Of a stretch of DNA of 7,393 nucleotides, positions 6,743 through 7,393 are shown piece after piece. The DNA comes from Bifidobacterium breve (GTDB lineage: Bacteria; Bacteroidota; Bacteroidia; Cytophagales; UBA9547), in contig CALPQG020000119.1 in NCBI GenBank assembly GCA_943325655.2, forward strand, positions 1-7,393, given 5' to 3'. The notes under the pieces are model-generated. The model ran no database searches, was not told the origin of the DNA, and was given only the letters and a program-made list of their open reading frames with translations. The position numbers and the translations under genes are program-made. Position 1 is the stretch's first letter, and each line of letters starts with the position of its first letter.

Positions 6743-7162
6743 TTTTTGGAGTGTTGAGTGTTGAATGTTTAGTTTTGAGTAAATGGATATATATATAATT
6801 ATTGATAATCATCGGTGTTTTTATAGCTAAATATAGACTATTTATATGGTTATCGGGGGGATGAATAATTGATATGATGCTTGTTTATGGCTAGCCTTAA
6901 TTTTAATTGTTGGGCTGGGAGATGAGTAAATGTTGCCTTTTTTATTGTCGTAATAAGAGACAATCAAAACTTGATATTTCAATGAATTGATTTGTGAATG
7001 ATACTTTTCTACATCAGAGAAGTCTATTCAAAACCTAAATTGTTTTTTGTCTTCTTTAAACCATGTATTGCTCCATGTAAATAATTGTCATTTTTATGGA
7101 TAATCATCAACTTTTAAATTCAGTTCTCCGTTTCAATTGTTCAGGTCAAATGAACATGGATT
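6743..7162. other. AT-rich intergenic region before the AMP nucleosidase gene
   Basis: These 420 bp contain stops in all forward frames and no ORF worth calling. The first 37 bp hold a degraded heptamer run. After that I see only isolated minor structure: a T7 run at 6937-6943, a weak 6-bp inverted repeat ATTGTC/GACAAT (6944-6949 and 6959-6964), and a 10-bp direct repeat GATAATCATC at 6804 and 7099. No convincing Bacteroidota promoter (TTTG and TAnnTTTG at proper spacing) was found, although a promoter for the downstream gene must probably lie here. No clear terminator was found for the upstream gene. Confidence 0.6.
6745..6779 (+). repeat. Second, degenerate heptamer run related to TGTT(G/T)AG
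   Basis: Two bases after the stop codon of the OmpA part, five 7-bp units can be read: TTTGGAG, TGTTGAG, TGTTGAA, TGTTTAG, TTTTGAG. Two are exact matches to the unit of the 3951-4048 array and the others differ by one or two bases. Orientation and placement, just after a gene's stop codon, are the same as in the long array. Confidence 0.75.
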
Positions 7163-7393
7163 ATGAAAACGAAAGAAGAAATTGTAAATGATTGGTTACC
7201 GAGATATACTGGAACTCCTTTAGCATCATTTGGACAATACATTTTATTAACAAATTTTATCAATTATGTTGAAATGTTCGCCACCGAATATCAGTGTGAT
7301 ATTATTGGCCGCGACAAACCCATGCAAACCGCAACAGCAAACAACATTACCATCATCAATTTTGGGATGGGAAGTGCCATGGCCGCCACGGTA
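7163..7393 (+). CDS. amn: AMP nucleosidase, N-terminal part (3' truncated by window end)
   Basis: The frame from ATG at 7163 is open for 77 codons to the window end. The peptide begins MKTKEEIVNDWLPRYTGTPL, continues FGQYILLTNFINYVEMFA, and reaches ITIINFGMGSAMAATV. These are the N-terminal sequence and the glycine-rich nucleoside-phosphorylase-fold segment typical of Bacteroidota AMP nucleosidases of about 260 residues. The enzyme hydrolyses AMP to adenine and ribose 5-phosphate (EC 3.2.2.4) in the cytoplasm, serving purine balance. An in-frame TGA at 7151-7153 precedes the ATG, and no other start lies between, so the start is firm. The ATGs at 7150 and 7156 are out of frame. No Shine-Dalgarno motif is visible. 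A 420-bp gap separates it from the secretion genes, so it is probably an independent transcript. The catalytic part lies beyond the window. Confidence 0.85.
   Translation, partial: MKTKEEIVNDWLPRYTGTPLASFGQYILLTNFINYVEMFATEYQCDIIGRDKPMQTATANNITIINFGMGSAMAATV

Noticed and set aside
6804..6813. GATAATCATC as part of a Fur-type operator
   Set aside because: Only the central nine bases resemble the Fur consensus; the flanks do not, and neighbouring genes have no link to iron.
6944..6964. ATTGTC/GACAAT inverted repeat as a terminator
   Set aside because: The six-base stem is AT-rich with a nine-base loop, and the T-run lies on the wrong side of it for the + strand.

Overview
The window comes from a member of the Bacteroidota, most likely a free-living or gliding-type lineage with a type IX secretion system (T9SS). 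Three things support this. There is a large repeat protein ending in the gliding-motility / T9SS type B sorting domain. It is followed directly by a PorP/SprF-family outer-membrane protein. Next comes a PorE-like protein with TPR, PD40 propeller, carboxypeptidase-regulatory and OmpA domains. AT-rich spacers without Shine-Dalgarno motifs fit the same phylum. The genus cannot be named from this sequence.

Layout, all genes on the + strand. Positions 1-2999: the C-terminal part of a secreted, multi-repeat adhesin whose 5' end lies outside the window. Positions 3021-3950: a complete PorP/SprF protein only 21 bp downstream, so very probably co-transcribed; the order adhesin then SprF-like protein matches the sprB-sprF arrangement of Flavobacterium johnsoniae. 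Positions 3951-4267: a 317-bp spacer built mostly of repeats. It starts with fourteen perfect TGTT(G/T)AG heptamers right after the stop codon, then a decaying heptamer fringe, then two copies of a double-hairpin element whose stems show compensatory changes. Positions 4268-6205 and 6206-6742: a PorE-like gene split by one in-frame TAA into a TPR-PD40-CRD part and an OmpA peptidoglycan-binding part. Positions 6743-7162: an AT-rich spacer that begins with a second, degraded heptamer run. Positions 7163-7393: the start of AMP nucleosidase, a housekeeping purine gene unrelated to the secretion locus.

Inferred joint role: the adhesin is exported through the T9SS by its type B domain, the SprF-like barrel is its dedicated outer-membrane partner, and the TPR/propeller/OmpA protein would tie the assembly to peptidoglycan. 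The in-frame stop removes the peptidoglycan-binding domain from the exported half unless it is read through or is a sequencing error. I see no CRISPR array, RNA gene, transposase or clear rho-independent terminator. The points most worth checking are the split gene, the covarying double-hairpin repeat and the heptamer arrays placed at gene 3' ends.
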